The notes beneath the pieces were generated by a model, which was not told the origin of the DNA, searched no databases, and saw nothing but the letters and a program-made list of their open reading frames with translations. Of a stretch of 16,244 bases of DNA, positions 5,781 to 14,466 are shown piece by piece. The first letter of the stretch is position 1. The number at the start of each line of letters is the position of its first letter. The position numbers were made by a program, and so were the translations under genes. The stretch is from contig CANQZL010000009.1 in assembly GCA_947628325.1 (NCBI GenBank), positions 1 through 16,244 of the forward strand, read 5' to 3'. The stretch comes from an uncultured Bacilli bacterium. GTDB lineage: Bacteria; Bacillota_I; Bacilli_A; RF39; UBA660.

Positions 5781-8271
5781 AAATTTTTCTTCTTGATTCT
5801 AAATATAAAGTTATTAGTAACATAAACATTCCAAATAATGATACATACATAGATACTTCTTTCATTGGAGCTTTATATTCTATCTCAATATGATGATTGC
5901 CTTTATTAATTTTGAATCCTATAAAAGCATTATCTACTTTTTCATATTTTACATCACTATTATCTATTTTAATATTAAAACCTTTATCATAAGGAATACT
6001 CATCATAAAGTATCCATCTTCTTTAACTGAAATATCCCCATTAATAAAGTCACCTTTAGTAGTTTCTTTATCAATATAAAATTCATCTACATTATCTTTG
6101 ACATTTTCAATATAAATAGGATCTAAGTAATAAGATTCAAAATCAGATATATTGTATTTGCCTTCAGAAATACTAATATTTAATGTTTCTTGGTTATTTA
6201 AAGCTAATACATAGTCAAATGTTGTATTACCATTAAAGTATTTCCATTTACCATCAGTTAATTTATTTTTAACTCCATTTATGGTAATAATTAAATCTTG
6301 GCAATCAATATTATTCATCTTAAAACGAATAAATAGGATTTTATTTTTATATTTATCTGGTAATTCATATTTTAGTTTTAAAGGATTTTTAATATCTATT
6401 GTTAATGAATCATCCTTCTCTTCTTTTATTTCCTTAGATTTAAATATTTCTTTAAAATCTAAATCTGTTTCTTTGATATTAGGAACAAATTTATTATCAG
6501 TTTTAGCATCTGCGACTATAACATTTAAAAGAGCTTCATTCTTTACTTGATCATTTAATTTATCAAAATCTTCATAACTCATAATATTGGAAGTTGCAAA
6601 ACCTATTGGTAAAACATTATCATTTTTATAAACCTTAATATTATTATCATTAGTTACTAAATTATAAGTTAAAAGACCTTCTCCTGTACTTATAAAATAT
6701 TTATTATTAGTTAAAATTAAAGATAATGGATTATTAGTTGTTGAAATAAATGCTCTATTTCTTGTAGGTATATTATTACTTAAAGTATCATAATAGAATT
6801 TATTATATAGTTGGCTTGATAAAGAAGAATAAATAGTCGAATTATAATAATTACTATTTTCATATGTCTTATTATTAGTTTCAGTCTTTTCAATATAATT
6901 AGCAATACGATAAAAATCATTGTCATTTGAAGTTATATCATTAATAACATTTTTAACTATTTTTTCATTATTTAATGTAGTATATCTTAGTTCAAGGCTA
7001 TCTATTTTATTAGTTATAAAAGCACTGATTAATATAATTATATACATAGGAATAATAAAGAATTTTTTATTATTAGTTTTATAAAATATAAAGATAGTTA
7101 ATAAAACTAAAACTATTTCAATTAAGTAAAGGTAAACAAATTTTCTTTCAATAGCAATTATGATAGTTACTATTAAAAGACTTATTAACATTGTTTTATA
7201 ATTTACTTTATTATCAAACATATCTTTAATAAAGATAGCAATAACTATTATGTATAATGGTAATAAAGGAATTAATGATTTAGCATCTATATACATAGTT
7301 CCATTTAATAAGTAATTAAAGATATTTATTGTTGAAATAATGGAAAGAATAAAACCAAATATTTTATGAGCTTTATCTTTGGTAAACATATTAATTAAAG
7401 CTGGGATAATAATAACATTTAAACCTAAACCATAGGTATCAAAAATTAAGCCTTTTATATTAGGAATGAATAAGTCTTTAAAACTAATAGTTATGTTTGA
7501 ACTAGCACGATTATTAATTAGTAAAGCAAATGTTGGTAAAGTAATAATTGTTGAAATTAAAATCCCGATAATAATTGGTGTTAAAACTTTCATAAGGGTT
7601 TGCATAAAAGACTTTATAGTTGCTTTATTCATTTTAGTTAAATATCTATATAAGCCATATAATAGTAAGCATAAAATTCCTCCTATACTAAAATAATAAT
7701 TAGTCATTATCATTAAAAAAGTTGAAATAGCTAATAATAAGCTTTTATTTTTATCAATAACTCTATCGACACCAAATAATCCTAAGATTAAAAAAGGCAT
7801 ATAAGTTATAAACATTAGATGACGATGACTATGAAATGATATTGGGGCTGAAAAAACAAATAATAAAGTACTAATAAGACAGATTTCTTTACTATAATTT
7901 TTCTTTTGTAAAAATATATAAATTAATATAGCACTTATTAAGACCATAACGATTGTTGATATAATCATATAAAGCATCATTGGAACTTTAGGAAATAAGT
8001 AAGATATAAGAATTATAGGACTTAAAAGACCATAATAGGAAAAATTATAAATATTTTGACCACTTCCAATATTAAAAGCAAAATCAGGTAATAAATCGTG
8101 CGTCTTATAAAATAAAGTTCTTATGTATTCAGGAATTGAAATATGTTCAACATACCAATCTAAAGTAGAACCATATATATAAGTTGTATTAGTTAGAAAA
8201 AAAACTAATCCTATAAAAGAAATGATTATTATTAATAAATATATTATGTCTTTCTTTTTAAGTTGTTTCAT
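5779..8271 (-). CDS. YfhO family GT-C membrane protein (putative glycosyltransferase)
   Basis: An 830-residue polytopic membrane protein, close in length to B. subtilis YfhO, which is implicated in glycosylation of lipoteichoic acid. A first helix (about 10-28) is followed by the loop STLDWYVEHISIPEYIR (35-51), whose acidic and histidine residues match the conserved first extracytoplasmic loop of this GT-C family. About a dozen more helices run to residue 420. A large non-membrane domain (about 425-800) with beta-rich character follows, and one last helix (806-823) ends in a basic tail. The ATG at 8271 has GGGGTGAT just upstream; the longer in-frame start at 8367 lies deep in the PIG-L gene. 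It overlaps that gene by 14 bases in another frame, so translation is probably coupled. Donor and acceptor are not known from sequence. Confidence 0.85.
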   Translation of the reverse strand: MKQLKKKDIIYLLIIIISFIGLVFFLTNTTYIYGSTLDWYVEHISIPEYIRTLFYKTHDLLPDFAFNIGSGQNIYNFSYYGLLSPIILISYLFPKVPMMLYMIISTIVMVLISAILIYIFLQKKNYSKEICLISTLLFVFSAPISFHSHRHLMFITYMPFLILGLFGVDRVIDKNKSLLLAISTFLMIMTNYYFSIGGILCLLLYGLYRYLTKMNKATIKSFMQTLMKVLTPIIIGILISTIITLPTFALLINNRASSNITISFKDLFIPNIKGLIFDTYGLGLNVIIIPALINMFTKDKAHKIFGFILSIISTINIFNYLLNGTMYIDAKSLIPLLPLYIIVIAIFIKDMFDNKVNYKTMLISLLIVTIIIAIERKFVYLYLIEIVLVLLTIFIFYKTNNKKFFIIPMYIIILISAFITNKIDSLELRYTTLNNEKIVKNVINDITSNDNDFYRIANYIEKTETNNKTYENSNYYNSTIYSSLSSQLYNKFYYDTLSNNIPTRNRAFISTTNNPLSLILTNNKYFISTGEGLLTYNLVTNDNNIKVYKNDNVLPIGFATSNIMSYEDFDKLNDQVKNEALLNVIVADAKTDNKFVPNIKETDLDFKEIFKSKEIKEEKDDSLTIDIKNPLKLKYELPDKYKNKILFIRFKMNNIDCQDLIITINGVKNKLTDGKWKYFNGNTTFDYVLALNNQETLNISISEGKYNISDFESYYLDPIYIENVKDNVDEFYIDKETTKGDFINGDISVKEDGYFMMSIPYDKGFNIKIDNSDVKYEKVDNAFIGFKINKGNHHIEIEYKAPMKEVSMYVSLFGMFMLLITLYLESRRKI

Positions 8272-8989
8272 TAGTATCACCCCAATCGCTATATGGGACC
8301 CATTCTTCATAAGGAACCATATGATCAAAAGATGTTTGGATAAAAGCTTGGGTTTTATATAGACCAATTATCTTTTCTTTTTTAGCAAGTACTTTATCAT
8401 TAATTGGAGTCATTTCATTATAATGATTACCTATTTTTTTCTTGCTATAATAGCGACCAAAATAGTATAAATTGTATTTAGCTTTAACAGCATCTGTAAC
8501 AATCTGACTTGTCATTTGATGATGGATATGACCATACTCACCATCGGGATTATGCGTTACAATAATATTCCAATCTTTTAAAGCTATTATTTTATCAATA
8601 TCAGATATAATATCTTCTCTTACTGTATCCCAATTATCTCTTTCTCCATTTGTTTTATCTGGATAACCTAACATTATATATTTTTCTCCAGTTGCTTTCA
8701 TTACTTTATCAAATTCAATAACACGAAGTTTATTAGAACCACATGTAACACAAACTACTAAATAATTATCTTCAATTAAATGAGCTCCACCCCATAGTAA
8801 TTCATCATCAGGATGAGCAACAATCATCAAGTTATCAAAATTTTCTAAATCTAACTTTTCAAAATCTTTATCTATCTTAAATAAATTATAAAAATATATA
8901 AATAATCCTATACCTATTAGTAATAAGATAGCTATTATTATTAAAATTATTTTTAAAACTTTTTTCTTTTTATCTTTTTCTTTTGTCAT
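8258..8989 (-). CDS. Membrane-anchored PIG-L family deacetylase
   Basis: A 243-residue zinc-dependent N-acetylglucosaminyl deacetylase of the PIG-L/LmbE family. A lysine-rich start (residues 3-13) and one hydrophobic helix (14-35) form an N-terminal anchor. The catalytic domain begins with MIVAHPDDELLWGG (55-68), giving zinc ligands H59 and D62 and the general-base aspartate D61. The third zinc ligand is in DGEYGHIHHQ (149-158). Charge distribution (positive before the helix) suggests the catalytic domain faces outside. Known relatives deacetylate GlcNAc-linked lipids or small thiol precursors. The ATG at 8989 has AGGAGA upstream; the longer start at 9028 would lie inside the promoter's -10 box. 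It is first in a two-gene unit with the YfhO-like gene, pointing to envelope glycan or glycolipid modification. Confidence 0.88.
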   Translation of the reverse strand: MTKEKDKKKKVLKIILIIIAILLLIGIGLFIYFYNLFKIDKDFEKLDLENFDNLMIVAHPDDELLWGGAHLIEDNYLVVCVTCGSNKLRVIEFDKVMKATGEKYIMLGYPDKTNGERDNWDTVREDIISDIDKIIALKDWNIIVTHNPDGEYGHIHHQMTSQIVTDAVKAKYNLYYFGRYYSKKKIGNHYNEMTPINDKVLAKKEKIIGLYKTQAFIQTSFDHMVPYEEWVPYSDWGDTNETT

Positions 8990-9027
8990 AATAGAATCTC
9001 CTAAATAATTTCTCACACTTAACGTCA

Positions 9028-9056
9028 ATAATAAACCAAATTTAATAGCTTGTCAA
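9028..9056 (-). promoter_or_regulatory. Sigma-A promoter of the PIG-L/yfhO unit
   Basis: On the minus strand a perfect TTGACA (9051-9056) is separated by exactly 17 bases from TATTAT (9028-9033). The start is expected near 9021, about 32 bases before the PIG-L ATG. It is divergent from the mgtE promoter, with about 75 bases between the two. Confidence 0.8.
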
Positions 9057-9104
9057 TTAACTTTAAGTTGCATTTTTAGGAATTAAAATGTTTCTTTTAA
9101 TATC

Positions 9105-9133
9105 TTTATTTTTATTGGGTATTGTGGTATAAA
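9105..9133 (+). promoter_or_regulatory. Extended -10 promoter of mgtE
   Basis: TATAAA (9128-9133) is preceded by TGG, an extended -10. The -35 region at the right distance (TTTATT, 9105-9110) is poor. The start would be near 9140, leaving an untranslated leader of only about 20 bases, enough for the GGGAGTG ribosome binding site and nothing else. Confidence 0.6.
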
Positions 9134-9158
9134 TAAGGTGTAAAAAGGGAGTGATATT

Positions 9159-10496
9159 ATGGAGACTTCTGATTTAATAGAATTACTTTCTAATAATAAG
9201 TTATCTGAAGTAAAAAAAATAATTCAAGATATGAATGAATTTGATATTGCTAATTTAATTGAAGAATTACCTAGTGAATTATTAATTAAGACTTTTAGAT
9301 TATTAAATAAAGATTTAGCAATAGATGTTTTTGTTAATTTAGATGATGAAGTACAAAAGAATTTAATTGCTTCACTAACTAAAAAAGAAACTAAAGAAAT
9401 TATAGAAAATATGTTTACGGATGATGCTGCTGATCTATTTGATGAAATGCCTGCTATGTTAGTCACTTCTTTACTTAGTAATGTTGATTCAGATACTAGA
9501 AATGCTATTAATAGATTATTAAAATATCCTGATAATAGTGCTGGTTCTTTAATGGCTATTGAATATATTCATTTAAAGAAAGGTCTTACTATTAAAGAAT
9601 CTATTGAAAGAATTAGAAAACAAAAAGATGATTTTGTATCTTATGATTCTTGTTTTGTAACAGATGAAAAAAGAAAGTTATTAGGACATGTTTCAGTAAA
9701 AGATTTACTTATTAATGATCCAGAAACTTTAATTGATGATGTTATGGAAGAATGTGAACATACAATAAGTACAATGATGGATCAAGAAGAAGTTGCTAAA
9801 TATTTTCAAGATTACGACTATAGTACGCTACCAGTAGTTGACTCAGAAAATAGATTAGTTGGGGTTATAACAGTTGATGATATCATTGATATTATGGAAG
9901 AAGAAGCTACTGAAGATATTGAAAAAATGGCAGCAATTGTTCCAACTGAAAAGTCCTATGATAAAACATCAATCTTTGAAACTTTTAAAGCTCGTATTCC
10001 ATGGCTCTTATTATTGATGATATCAGCGACATTTACTGGTAAGATTATTCAAAATTTTGAAAATCAATTAGCAGCTTATACTATATTAACAGCTTTTATT
10101 CCAATGTTAATGGATACGGGTGGTAATGCTGGTGGTCAATCAAGTGTTAGTATAATAAGAGCTTTATCTTTAAACGATATAGAATTTAAAGATATCTTTA
10201 AAGTTGTTTTAAAAGAATCAGGAGTTGCTATATTATGTTCAGCTGTCTTAGGAGTATGTAATTTTATAAAAATTATTTTAATTGATAGAGTATCAGTTGC
10301 TGTAGCTGGTTGTGTCTGTATTACTTTAATAATTACAGTTATTATAGCAAAAATTATTGGTTGTACTTTACCAATGTTTGCTAAAAAGATTGGCTTTGAT
10401 CCAGCTGTTATGGCAAGTCCTTTTATAACAACAATTGTTGATGCTTGTTCCTTATTAGTTTACTTTAAAGTAGCTAGTTTAATGTTAGGTATTTAA
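9159..10496 (+). CDS. mgtE: Magnesium transporter MgtE
   Basis: A 445-residue Mg2+ channel/transporter of the inner membrane, working as a homodimer. Domains in order: an acidic helical N domain (1-125), two CBS domains (about 130-190 and 195-255) ending in STLPVVDSENRLVGVITVDD, a plug helix (about 255-278), and a five-helix pore domain (280-443). Family signatures include RIPWLLLL (279-286), MDTGGNAGGQSS (318-329) and GFDPAVMASPFITTIVD (412-428). D414 in the last motif matches the pore aspartate that binds Mg2+ in Thermus MgtE. CBS and N domains normally close the pore when cytoplasmic Mg2+ is high. GGGAGTG precedes the ATG. It is the only plus-strand gene here and is monocistronic. Confidence 0.97.
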   Translation: METSDLIELLSNNKLSEVKKIIQDMNEFDIANLIEELPSELLIKTFRLLNKDLAIDVFVNLDDEVQKNLIASLTKKETKEIIENMFTDDAADLFDEMPAMLVTSLLSNVDSDTRNAINRLLKYPDNSAGSLMAIEYIHLKKGLTIKESIERIRKQKDDFVSYDSCFVTDEKRKLLGHVSVKDLLINDPETLIDDVMEECEHTISTMMDQEEVAKYFQDYDYSTLPVVDSENRLVGVITVDDIIDIMEEEATEDIEKMAAIVPTEKSYDKTSIFETFKARIPWLLLLMISATFTGKIIQNFENQLAAYTILTAFIPMLMDTGGNAGGQSSVSIIRALSLNDIEFKDIFKVVLKESGVAILCSAVLGVCNFIKIILIDRVSVAVAGCVCITLIITVIIAKIIGCTLPMFAKKIGFDPAVMASPFITTIVDACSLLVYFKVASLMLGI

Positions 10497-10525
10497 AAAA
10501 AGTATTTCCTCAAAAATACTTTTTT
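10496..10525. terminator. Bidirectional terminator between mgtE and the AI-2E permease gene
   Basis: A perfect 12-bp inverted repeat (10496-10507 with 10514-10525; core GTATTT/AAATAC) has a 6-base loop, with six A's on one flank and six T's on the other. It therefore works on either strand. It overlaps the last base of mgtE and the stop codon of the convergent gene (10524-10526), so the two genes share one hairpin. Confidence 0.85.
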
Positions 10526-11756
10526 ATTTTTCATAAACAGGTTTACCTGTTTTTTCATTTATATATAATAATTTTTCATAGTCTTTAGAATTTACTGGTA
10601 ACTTTTTCTTCTCTAGTCTTTTCTTAATTAAACCATTTACAAAAGAATAAAGAATAGAAAATATTGGTACACCTATAATCATACCTATCATACCAAAGAA
10701 TCCTCCAAAGATAAGTAATGAAAATAATACCCAAAAACTACTTAAACCAGTTTTACTACCTAAAATTTTAGGTCCTAAAATATTTCCGTCAAATTGTTGT
10801 AAGATAAAGATAAATATTAGAAAAATTAAACATTTAGTAGGATCTACTAAGAATATTAAAATTGCACTTGGAATAGCTCCAATAAATGGTCCAAAATAAG
10901 GAATTATATTAGTAATACCAACTAAAACTGCAATAATTAAAGCATATGGCATATCTAAAATTAACATTCCTATAAAACATAAAATACCTATTATTAAAGA
11001 ATCTATTAATTTACCAGAAAAGAAATCACCAAAGACACGATCTGTATATCTAATATTTTCTAAAATAATATTAATTCTTTCATTATCAAAAAATGTATAT
11101 AGTAATTTTTTAATTTGTGCTTTAAACTTTTCTTTATCAAATAAAACATAAATAGAAATTATATAACCAATAATTAAATTATATAAAAATTTTAATGTCC
11201 CAAAAATACCATTTCCTAATGTTGTTATTAAATCATTAAAAATACCATTTTTTAACCATTCATTAAGAAACTCTGAAAATTTACCATAATTTTCATTAAT
11301 AAAAATAGTTAATTGTTCACTACCACCTACTAAATCAATAAGTAACTCTTTACTATTAGATAAATAAGTATTAATATTGGTAACAAACATTTCTAAACTT
11401 TTAAGAATTTCTGGAATTAAGAAATTTATACAAGTTATTAATAAACCAACGAAAATTATAGTACTAGTACATAATGATAAAACACGTGTTAATTTACTAC
11501 GGTCTTTTTTCTTTTTAAATACTTTCTTAAGTAGTTTATCATAAACTTTCTTATCAAAGAAAACAACAATTGGATTCAATAAATAAGCAATAGCTAGTCC
11601 AAATATAAAAGGACTTAGAATACTAAAGATAGTATTAATAAAATTTAATATATGATTCGATCTATAAATTATAAAAAATAAGATCATCAAAGCTGCTAAA
11701 ACACAAAAAGCAGTTAAACCCCAAGCTAAATACTTATTTTGGAATTTTTCTTTCAT
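10524..11756 (-). CDS. AI-2E family transporter (DUF20/PF01594 permease)
   Basis: A 410-residue polytopic membrane protein. Two or three N-terminal helices (about 10-31, 40-66 and 93-115) are followed by a 70-residue extracytoplasmic stretch. A helix near 185-206 comes next, then the conserved core: FGDFFSGKLIDSLIIGIL (242-259), NIIPYFGPFIGAIPS (283-297), QFDGNILGPKILGSKTGLS (321-339) and a glycine-rich FGGFFGMIGMIIGVP. These are hallmarks of the family. Members include E. coli TqsA, linked to autoinducer-2 export, but others move sodium, protons or unknown solutes, so the name is only a family label. A basic C-terminal tail follows. The ribosome binding site is weak. It begins 12 bases after the ferredoxin-reductase gene and is the last gene of that unit. 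Confidence 0.9.
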   Translation of the reverse strand: MKEKFQNKYLAWGLTAFCVLAALMILFFIIYRSNHILNFINTIFSILSPFIFGLAIAYLLNPIVVFFDKKVYDKLLKKVFKKKKDRSKLTRVLSLCTSTIIFVGLLITCINFLIPEILKSLEMFVTNINTYLSNSKELLIDLVGGSEQLTIFINENYGKFSEFLNEWLKNGIFNDLITTLGNGIFGTLKFLYNLIIGYIISIYVLFDKEKFKAQIKKLLYTFFDNERINIILENIRYTDRVFGDFFSGKLIDSLIIGILCFIGMLILDMPYALIIAVLVGITNIIPYFGPFIGAIPSAILIFLVDPTKCLIFLIFIFILQQFDGNILGPKILGSKTGLSSFWVLFSLLIFGGFFGMIGMIIGVPIFSILYSFVNGLIKKRLEKKKLPVNSKDYEKLLYINEKTGKPVYEK

Positions 11757-11768
11757 TAAAAATCATCT

Positions 11769-12914
11769 CTATCTAACAATTAATTCTATATCACTTAAAG
11801 GATATGTAGAACAAGGATGAATATAATTATATCTTTTATCAGCTTTACTTCTTTTGTCATTAACTATTCTAACTTCGCCAAAAACTAATTCACTACGACA
11901 TAAACCACATATTCCAACTTGACATTTACTTGGAATATAAATGCTACTATCCTCTAGTGCTTGCATAATTGTTTTGTTATTATAACATGGTATTTCATAT
12001 TTTTCATCATTAATATGAATAGTTAAAGTATATTTTGAAACTTTTTTTACTTTATTACTTGGAATAAAGCTATAATATCTTATATATTTTTTAGGTAGAT
12101 TTAAATCACTTAGACGTTTATTTAGAAAATCTAGTAATTGTTCATTTCCACTTATAAATATACTAGTTTCGCTATTTATATAAGCTTCATTAATTTTATT
12201 TATAAGATTACTTTCACTATCATTATAATCTCCTAAAATATAATTTATTTTTATTTTATTACTTTTTGAAGCATATTCATTTATTTCTTCTTTAAATATA
12301 AATTCATTTTCTTTTTTTGCAAGATAAAATATAGTTAAATTAAAATCTTCAACATTATTACAAATAGCTTGAACCATTGAATAGATTGGAATAATTCCAT
12401 TATCAATACAAACGGATATAATGTTTTTAGCATCTCTTAACGGATTATAATAGAAGTCCCCAAAAGGAGCTGACATTTGGAATTTTTCCCCTATTTTTAA
12501 ATTATTAAATAAGTAAAAAGAAACATAATCTTCTTCATTATTCTTGATAGTAATTCGCCATTCACCATCTTTAGTTTCTTCAGGATTAGAAGATAATGGA
12601 TATGACCTGGTCATTTTATTACCATCTATAGATATAGTTACTGCTGAACTTTGTCCTGCTTTAAAAAATGGTAATGGAGAGCCATCTTCACTTCTTAAAA
12701 CTAATGTATTATATTCACTACTTTCACTTAAAATTCTTTTTACTACAACATTAATATATTCTGGCATTAAATAATTAGCATATGTTTCTATTTCAGTTTT
12801 TTTAGTAAGATCTATTTCATTAGCACTTTTAAGCCATTCATCTCTTTTATCAGCTAAATTATTTAATGCTAGTTCGTCTAAATCTTGAACTTGTTTTATT
12901 TCTAAATTATTCAT
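11769..12914 (-). CDS. FNR-like oxidoreductase with C-terminal 2Fe-2S ferredoxin domain
   Basis: A 381-residue soluble electron-transfer protein. After a helical N-terminal extension (1-50) comes an FAD-binding beta-barrel with RSYPLSS (103-109), the RxYS-type flavin motif. A nucleotide-binding domain spans about 160-285. A plant-type ferredoxin domain (295-381) has C331-x4-C336-x2-C339 and C368 as cluster ligands. FGDFYYNPLRDAKN (151-164) is characteristic of a clostridial reductase group. The segment that is normally GGSGITP reads IDNGIIP (170-176), so the usual glycine-rich NAD(P)H loop is altered. The ATG at 12914 has GGTG upstream and overlaps the FAD gene by 8 bases. An upstream TTG (12926) is less likely. 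It probably delivers electrons to the neighbouring FAD enzyme; that is inferred. Confidence 0.85.
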   Translation of the reverse strand: MNNLEIKQVQDLDELALNNLADKRDEWLKSANEIDLTKKTEIETYANYLMPEYINVVVKRILSESSEYNTLVLRSEDGSPLPFFKAGQSSAVTISIDGNKMTRSYPLSSNPEETKDGEWRITIKNNEEDYVSFYLFNNLKIGEKFQMSAPFGDFYYNPLRDAKNIISVCIDNGIIPIYSMVQAICNNVEDFNLTIFYLAKKENEFIFKEEINEYASKSNKIKINYILGDYNDSESNLINKINEAYINSETSIFISGNEQLLDFLNKRLSDLNLPKKYIRYYSFIPSNKVKKVSKYTLTIHINDEKYEIPCYNNKTIMQALEDSSIYIPSKCQVGICGLCRSELVFGEVRIVNDKRSKADKRYNYIHPCSTYPLSDIELIVR

Positions 12915-14433
12915 TTTTTTCACCAACCATTCTTTTTTTGACAGAATTAGCGGCTATAAGACCTTTAATATAAGAAGAATTATAAGCATATAAGTCTCCT
13001 TCAAAACCATTACATATAAATAATCCATCAAAATAATTTTCATTTTTTCGATTTAATATTTTAGGAAGATTATTATCTAATCCAGATAATTTATAATCAT
13101 AGATAGAACCATTAGAACTATTATTATCTATTATTGTATTAATAGGAGTTACAATCTCAATTTCTTCAATATAATCAAGAATTTTTATTCCTGTTGATTT
13201 TTCAAATTTTTTAATCAAATCTTTAGCTAAACTATTAACTCGATACTCATAATTGTCTCTTTCAATATCTAAATCAAAACAATCATCATAATAGTAAGCT
13301 GTTAGACTAAGAATAGTACTGCCTTCTGGTGATGCTTTTTTATTAGCAACATTTAAACAAGTTGCAATTAATGAGTCAGTATTAAAATCGTTCATTCTAG
13401 CATATGCAACATCACTATCTAAGCTATTATATATAAAATACATATAATGATTAATATTAAGTTCTTTATAACTTCTATTTAAACCTAAATGAATAGTGAA
13501 TAATCTAGCTCCGTTTTTATGACGGCTAAGTTCTTCTAAAGCCTTTTGTGGAATATTAGTAGGATTTATTAAATTACGACAAACATTATCTAAAGTAGAA
13601 TTTACTATTACGTATTTAGCTTTATATTCATCTTGATTTGCTAGTCTTACTCCTTCAACTTTTCCATCATTAATTATTATCTCTTCAACTTTACTTGATA
13701 GTTTTAAAACTCCACCATTTTCTAAAAAGAAATTAGTTAATGTGGCAGATATACTATATGTACGTAAATTTGGTATACAAGCCCCATTTTCTAATAAATT
13801 GTAGATAAATACAGCGTAATCAACAAAAGCGATTTCAGTTTCAGGACTACCATAACATATCCATAATGAATTGATTATTTCTTGAACTTCTAAAGACATT
13901 TCTATAGTATCTAATACTTTGCTTACAGAACAACCACATATTTTAACAAAGTTCATATATTCCTTATTTAAATATTTATAATCTATATTATCTAGATTCG
14001 CAAAAATATAATTCATTGCTTCATTACACTCTATAGCTAGTTTGAAGAATAATCTTAAAGATGTAATACTATTTGGAATATATTCTTCTACTTTTTTTAT
14101 AAACTCTTGAAGATTTAAAGGAAGAATATATTCTTTATCTTTACTTATTACTTTAAAAGATTCAGTTATTTGTGAAAAATTTATTTTTTCAGTTATACCA
14201 AATTTATCTAAAATATTTCTTAATTGATAAATATCACTAATATCATTATTAATATATAAATTATTGATAACTGGTTCAAATTCAAATCTTCCTTTGACTA
14301 TGGTTTTAGCTCCACCACCAGTCGTACTTTTTTCATCAAGAAGTAATACTTTATATCCACTAGTTAATAGAGAAATTGCACTTATAAGTCCACTATTGCC
14401 TGCACCAACAACTATTACGTCAACATCTTTCAT
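12907..14433 (-). CDS. Phytoene dehydrogenase-like FAD-dependent oxidoreductase (COG1233)
   Basis: A 508-residue predicted flavoprotein with no signal peptide. The N-terminal Rossmann motif is VIVVGAGNSGL (6-16), with D33/E34 to bind the ribose of FAD. TTGGGAKT (37-44) and GRFEFEPV (48-55) follow and are typical of the CrtI/retinol-saturase/carotenoid-isomerase superfamily. The C-terminal FAD signature is GLFICNGFEGDLYAYNSSYIKG (470-491). The middle, about 100-330, is the divergent substrate domain. Relatives desaturate, saturate or isomerise polyenes, but no carotenoid genes are nearby. Pairing with an FNR/2Fe-2S protein suggests an anaerobic reductive or isomerising reaction; the substrate is unknown. 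The ATG has GAGGG upstream. First gene of a three-gene unit with an extended -10 promoter. Confidence 0.85.
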   Translation of the reverse strand: MKDVDVIVVGAGNSGLISAISLLTSGYKVLLLDEKSTTGGGAKTIVKGRFEFEPVINNLYINNDISDIYQLRNILDKFGITEKINFSQITESFKVISKDKEYILPLNLQEFIKKVEEYIPNSITSLRLFFKLAIECNEAMNYIFANLDNIDYKYLNKEYMNFVKICGCSVSKVLDTIEMSLEVQEIINSLWICYGSPETEIAFVDYAVFIYNLLENGACIPNLRTYSISATLTNFFLENGGVLKLSSKVEEIIINDGKVEGVRLANQDEYKAKYVIVNSTLDNVCRNLINPTNIPQKALEELSRHKNGARLFTIHLGLNRSYKELNINHYMYFIYNSLDSDVAYARMNDFNTDSLIATCLNVANKKASPEGSTILSLTAYYYDDCFDLDIERDNYEYRVNSLAKDLIKKFEKSTGIKILDYIEEIEIVTPINTIIDNNSSNGSIYDYKLSGLDNNLPKILNRKNENYFDGLFICNGFEGDLYAYNSSYIKGLIAANSVKKRMVGEKNE

Positions 14434-14455
14434 ACTATCCCTCTATTCTTGTAAT

Positions 14456-14464
14456 ATTATAACA
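14456..14464 (-). promoter_or_regulatory. Extended -10 promoter of the FAD/ferredoxin/AI-2E unit
   Basis: On the minus strand TGT (14462-14464) precedes a perfect TATAAT (14456-14461), an extended -10. No good -35 is seen at 17 bases, where the sequence is TAGAAA within the preceding terminator hairpin. Transcription would start near 14449. Confidence 0.65.
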
Positions 14465-14466
14465 TT

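Noticed and set aside
6281..6550. Open frame of 89 codons on the plus strand inside the YfhO-like gene
   Set aside because: It lies wholly antisense to a well-supported coding region, with no recognisable protein family.
7466..7696. Open frame of 76 codons on the plus strand inside the YfhO-like gene
   Set aside because: Antisense shadow of a membrane-protein gene; its hydrophobic make-up follows from the A/T-rich opposite strand.
9082..9101. Inverted repeat ATTAAAA-N6-TTTTAAT between the divergent PIG-L and mgtE promoters
   Set aside because: It is purely A/T and short, has no link to a known operator, and is not positioned over either promoter core.
9224..9466. Open frame of 80 codons on the minus strand inside mgtE
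   Set aside because: Antisense to a confidently identified gene, with no family resemblance.
12544..12774. Open frame of 76 codons on the plus strand inside the FNR-like gene
   Set aside because: Antisense shadow; no supporting motif.
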